A DNA stretch of 64,000 nt, taken from NCBI GenBank assembly GCA_029168955.1, contig JAPDOI010000009.1:3501001-3565000 (forward strand), in the 5' to 3' direction. The position numbers and the translations under genes were made by a program. Positions 59,379-64,000 of the stretch are shown here, piece after piece. The stretch is from Aplectana chamaeleonis (Eukaryota; Nematoda; Chromadorea; Rhabditida; Cosmocercidae). Position 1 is the stretch's first letter, and each line of letters opens with the position of its first letter. The notes under the pieces were generated by a model. The model had not been told where the DNA came from. It did not search any database and worked only from the letters and a program-made list of their open reading frames with translations.

Positions 59379-60655
59379 TGAGGCTGTCCATGTTAGAATC
59401 GAGATACAGTTCACCTCCGCACTGCCGTTCAGTGCGCGAAGTGCACGCTGATTGCGAAAGCGTGCTGCGGCGCGGTTGCAAGTATCCTCAGACAGGTATG
59501 TAGGATCACCCGGGCGGTGGGACCACTCGGGCACCAAAGGCGAAAACCGCCCGGGTGATCCCACACCATTGTCTGAGGATACTCGCAACCGCTCCGCAGC
59601 AAGATTTCGCAATCAGCGTGCACTTTGCGGACTGAACGGCAGTGTGGAGGTGAACTGTAGATCGGTACACAAAAAATGTTTGGCGGTTCTTATATTTTGC
59701 TTCGCTAGAGCACCTTAGAAAACTCAGGTGCTCTCTTCTAGAATTTTCCGAAAACTTTTCTAAAAATTGTTATAAAATTCTAGAGTTGGACATTCTTTTG
59801 AACGTTCCTTCGCATAGATCCTTAATGTAAACGGATTTTTCTGATAAAAAAAAGTTGTGAGACATAATCAACTATGAGGAATCGATTGGCGTTATCAGAA
59901 TGTTCAAAATCGCGCCCTGTGAAAAATACATTTTTTTTAAATTTCGCTGAAGCCAGATCCTGCAGATAGAGACTATGCTCAAAAGATGCCCGTGGTCGAT
60001 TTGGTTTGTAAAAATATAAAATCAAAAATCGAAAGACACAAACAACCTCATTTTTTCGATCGATTGACGCTCGCAGGCGAAAAAATCTCGTGCAAGAGGC
60101 CGCTCATGCATTGCATCGCGCGAAAAGATGTCAGCTCCTCGTAGTCAGCTACTACTGCATCCATTTTTTCGCGCGATGGAGTGCATGAGCGGCCTTATTG
60201 CACGAGGGTTTTTTGCCTGCGAGCGTCAATCGATCGAAAAAATGAGGTTGCTTGTGTCTTTCGATTTTTGATTTTATATTTTTTACTAACCAAATCGACC
60301 ACAGGGCATCTTCTGAGCATACCCTCCCTATCTGCAGGATCTGAGCTCAGCGAAATTTTAAAAAAATCACAGAGTGCGATTTTGAAAATTCTGATAACGC
60401 CAATCGATTCCACATAGTTGATTATGTCTTATTTTTTTAAATCAGAAAAATCCCTTTACATTAAAGATCCATGCAAAGAAATGTTCGAAAAATGCTCAAC
60501 TTCGGAATTTTATAACAATTTTTAGAACAGTTTTCGGAAAATTCTAGAAAGGAGCACCTGAGTTTTTTGAGGTGCTCTAGCGATATAGAATATAAAAACG
60601 GCAAAAAAATTTTCTTGTGTACCGATCTATCTCGACTCTTACGTGGACAGCCTCA
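59379..60655. mobile_element. 1.28-kb foldback element with arms of about 480 bp
   Basis: TGAGGCTGTCCATG at the left, GTGGACAGCCTCA at the right, TA on both sides. The two arms are inverted copies along their whole length, for example CTCAGGTGCTC, TGTGAGACATAATCAACTAT, GATCCTGCAGATAGAG, GAGGCCGCTCATGCA and complements; the turn is at about 60116-60170. The left arm is lengthened by the nested element 59407-59657. No transposase frame. Confidence 0.85.
59407..59657. mobile_element. 251-bp MITE nested in the left arm of the foldback element
   Basis: CAGTTCACCTCCGCACTGCC at the left, GGCAGTGTGGAGGTGAACTG at the right; arms of about 105 bp include GTATCCTCAGACA and CACCCGGGCGG. TA flanks (59405-59406, 59658-59659). 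The right arm of the outer element carries the uninterrupted site (CCGATCTATCTCGACTC, about 60623-60639). Confidence 0.87.
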
Positions 60656-63600
60656 TATGTACATTTCCTTGATTTTTTTTTGAAAATTGATTTTTTTTCT
60701 TGTAGTAATGCTAGCAGGGTCTATCGGAGTTGCGATCGGGGTTAACCAGGGTGGGTGGGTGGGTGGGGGGTTTGTAAAAACTCTGACCCAGAAATTTGTA
60801 AAAGTCGGTAGGGGATCGTAAAAAATTCAACGCTGGATTTTTATCTAGGAGGGGAAATTCAAAAAGAGTTTTGAAAATTTTTTGAAATTCTGCTCACCAA
60901 GGAGGGGGGGGGGTCGTAGCTCCATCGAGATTGATCGCAATGCCCCGCTAGACCCTGAACGCTATTCTATGAACCTCTGAGTTGCTTCTTTTTGAACGCG
61001 TTCGGGAGAAGAAGATGATGAAGCACCTTTCGGAGATCGCGCCTGACGGTGGTGACCCATTTGGGTTGAGTGTTTGTCTGGGAAAAACTGTCGTATCACA
61101 CGTCTTTAAAGTATTGACAGACTGATGGTTTTCTGCAGTAATGTGTGTGGCCTTTTCTCTAGATTCATGTTCTTTGGCATTGTTTGTGTTGGAAAACATA
61201 GATTCTTCTGGATTGTTTAGGGGTTAAGTGTGGAAATTTTCTGTTTTTTCTCCAATTTTCGGAGAAAGTCACCGTGTGTGTGCAGATTCTCGTACAGAAA
61301 GGGCGCGAACGCTAGAATGGATTTGGATAATCCGTTTTTGCGGTCTGATTATGGTTTGGTCTGCACCTATTCATGTGGTGGGCCTGGGCTTTGAGCGGGC
61401 ATTATTGTGGCCTTCTCCTTCGCGAGATGTATTAGTGGAAACCGGTTGTGGTAGTTCAATTAGTGTCTGTCCCGTCATATAGCATGATGGGTTTTTTGGG
61501 GTTCTGCGCGCTCCCGCACTCATTCATTCCTTTTCGGGTTGGAGCTCTACATTGGACAGGTTTCATCCAAGTAGGGCTATTCTAGGGTAACGGTTCTCTA
61601 CATTTTGCATTTGTTTTCGGGTTTACAGAGGTGTGTAAGGCTTCGAAATTTTTCTGGTTCTTATGGTGGTAATTATTTTGCAAAGATTCATAGGCGAAAA
61701 TTTTCCGCAAATAATGTTCAGGATTGAGCACAGAAAAATTGTTTGAAATCGCCTAATGTGTAGTCTCAGAGTTTTGAACTCTCTTATGTAAACCATAGCT
61801 CAGATCAGGAAAAATCAGATTTTGTGTTGCTTTTACTGTTCATTTTGCATCCCCGGTTCAACAATTTTCTCTTTAATGCGCTATAGTTTATTATACACGC
61901 CAATTCGAACTTTGCAATTTTTAAGTTGCTGTTGGAGACAAATCCTTTCGCCTATTGTCAATTTGGTCGCCATGAAATGCAGGTTTCGATGCTTTTTGGA
62001 GCGAATTGACGATACTTGTTCAAATTGGCCACTTAAAATTAGATGTACATTTTTAGGACTATTCTCTGCCGCTAAACGCAAATTTCTCTTCAGTAGCTGC
62101 GAAACGGTTCTCTGAACAAAGCGATAGGCGACTTTTCCCTATTTTATCTTTTTGGTTGGGCGCTTGTCTTTATATCAATTTTGAGGGCCAAACGCGAATT
62201 TTGGAATTTTCCGGAACGCTAAAACATTAGGCTCAAATACTAACCTTTACCTACAAGTTTTGAGCCAGATCCTGAAGTTTTTCCTGAGATACATATTTTG
62301 ACGACCATTCGCTGATCACTTTCCTATTCGCGAATTTTTGAAAACGGTCATACCTCTGATAGAGACCCATTTCGCAGCTGCGGAGAATAAATTCAAGCTC
62401 TATGCCTGAAAATGGCTTCTAAAACGTATTATTCATTTTCTAGTGGCCTCATGTTGTATAAATATCCTTCTCTTGTGAGGCCCATTGGGGGTGAGGCATT
62501 ATTACTGTTTGTAGCGAGATTAGGCTATTTTAGAGATGAAAATTAGCAGTTTTTGCGCTGCTTTTCGATACTTGTGTAATACCTGGAAGCAGGAAAAGTC
62601 TGATGATTGGGTTGTTCCGAAAGTCTTGCACCAAATGTAGAACAGCTATTTTTCTTGTTCGTGTGTGACATCGCAGTCAAGTGTGGTGTACCATTCAGAA
62701 GCTCGTTCCTCTATCTAATGGCTTCCACCTCTAATCGAAACACCAGACTTGTTCCGAACATTATAACAGAGCTTAGAGAAAATTATGGCTACATAAGATC
62801 TCTGAATGTTACCGGTTCTCTTCCTTTTATCCGTCAGAGCTGTCTCAGGAACCTTTCATTTGTTTATTTATTTATTACGTTCCGTAGAACGCTTCAATAA
62901 ACTACTAGCTGACCATTGTGAAGAAAGAAATTCCATGCTCAGGAAAACCAAAAAAACGAAATTTAAAAAAAAAATTCTACAAAAATCAATAAAACCATCT
63001 GCAACTAGATCAATGCAGACAGACAACAGCAACGGTAGAGAAAGAAGCTAAGAGGCATCGAAGTTCGAAACACCGACACATTTTGCAGAAATGGTTGAAT
63101 ATGCGTAAGCATATTTTTTTTAAAATTTCATTCCATGTTTCATTTATTTATCAATCATGAATGAGGAACAGAAACATGAAAGTAATTAATATACATCCAG
63201 ATTGACTAAAAAGAAAAGAAGCTTGAAGCAAACTAAGCTTCTTGCACGCGAAAACAGTGCCTCTATTTGAAAGATCTGACGTTTTGATTATAAGCTCCTC
63301 GAAAATCAGTGGCCATTCACTTATAGAAAAAGACCGTAGCAGCCAACAGTTTCTGGGGTTCCAAAAGGGATGGCTGAGAAAATAAATAGAAACAAATAGA
63401 GCAATCGAGAATTATTTTTCTGTTGTTCTCCGAACAGCATGAATGAGAGCTTCCGTTGACACCCTCGTTAACATCACTTCGGCCCAAGCAGAGGGTTTGA
63501 CCAGATTTTGACCATTGAGCAGCTGTCTGTAGGATAACCCTACCGAGATCCAGCGCAACTGGTTGGAGACCATTCACGAGCGGATGCGGGGGCACCTCTT

Positions 63601-64000
63601 TGATCTAAACACGAACTCATGACACTGACTCGAGGGTGCCTACAGTATAAGCTATCACAGTGGTCAAAAATGGTCATGGCGGATTGACGTGACACGAGAA
63701 CATGAACGATAACCTCATTCATCGCACAGAAGCACAGCACTGCTGAAAAGGGCTCTGACATAGACCTGCTTCGAAATTCAACCATTGAAACTGTTGCTGA
63801 GGCATCTTTTGGACAATGATAGAAATGAATGTAATGGTTTTGGAATGCCAGCATAGCATTGGCTGCTGAAAGGATAATGGACTGCGGAGAAAAGATGAGG
63901 TATTCAAACCATGGCTCACGAATATCCTACTTGAACAATAGCGGACCTTGAATTCATTAGAAACACGTTTCTCTCAGTTTGGCGTGCACCATAGAATTAT
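60656..64000. other. Probable lmd-3 intron, no recognised exon
   Basis: No TLDc-coding exon was found on the plus strand. A GGGT run lies at about 60750-60768 and a GGGGTCGTAGC repeat word at 60911. Two overlapping minus-strand frames at 63317-63595 and 63540-63854 are open but carry no motif I recognise; they may be repeat-derived. Confidence 0.4.

Overview
The window looks like a piece of a nematode nuclear genome, most likely a strongylid (clade V) worm of the hookworm type. The reasons are TTTCAG-type splice acceptors, a split gene whose LysM and GRAM-like segments match nematode LMD-3/OXR1, a mariner of the bandit type first described from Ancylostoma, RTE-type retrotransposons, and very many small inverted-repeat transposons. 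The species cannot be fixed from the sequence alone. There is no bacterial-style gene organisation.

Layout. 1-42.5 kb holds almost no protein gene. It contains (AAT)n and (TGTTA)n microsatellites, two closely similar RTE-type elements on the minus strand (6.6-9.9 kb and 20.5-22.2 kb), a tRNA-Trp(CCA) gene (18.1 kb, minus), a nearly intact mariner (33.2-34.5 kb) and dozens of MITEs, several nested in one another. A candidate 5' exon lies at 19,958-20,083. From 42,583 rightwards the plus strand carries the N-terminal part of an lmd-3/OXR1-family gene: LysM domain, GRAM-like segment, then acidic and serine-rich linker exons. The exons are small (72-181 bp) and sit in introns of 59 bp to several kb filled with repeats. 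The C-terminal TLDc domain is not in the window, so the gene should continue past 64 kb.

Repeat families named here. M1: 0.23-0.76 kb, six copies, TIR CTCTGAGAGTTTTGGCC, runs of GAAATAGCC, and in five copies an internal 22-mer close to the nematode spliced leader SL1. M2: about 135 bp, TIR GGGGTCGTTTATACTTCCG, TA target duplication, at least six copies. M3: about 0.45 kb, ends AAAGGCAGTG. M4: about 152 bp, ends TCCTCT, TA duplication, three copies. M5: ends TCAGGCGATTCTCGG. Nonautonomous hAT-like elements start CAGGGATG and have 8-bp target duplications. Four fragments of a non-LTR retrotransposon with a GAA-repeat 3' tail lie in the lmd-3 introns, three with 11-bp target duplications.

Most interesting points: (1) the SL1-like 22-mer with a following GT carried by family M1; (2) both RTE elements lie inside microsatellites of different unit, with the same unit and strand on both sides; (3) several insertions whose empty site is visible in the same window, which date the nesting order directly. 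All calls come from reading the sequence; no search or folding program was run.
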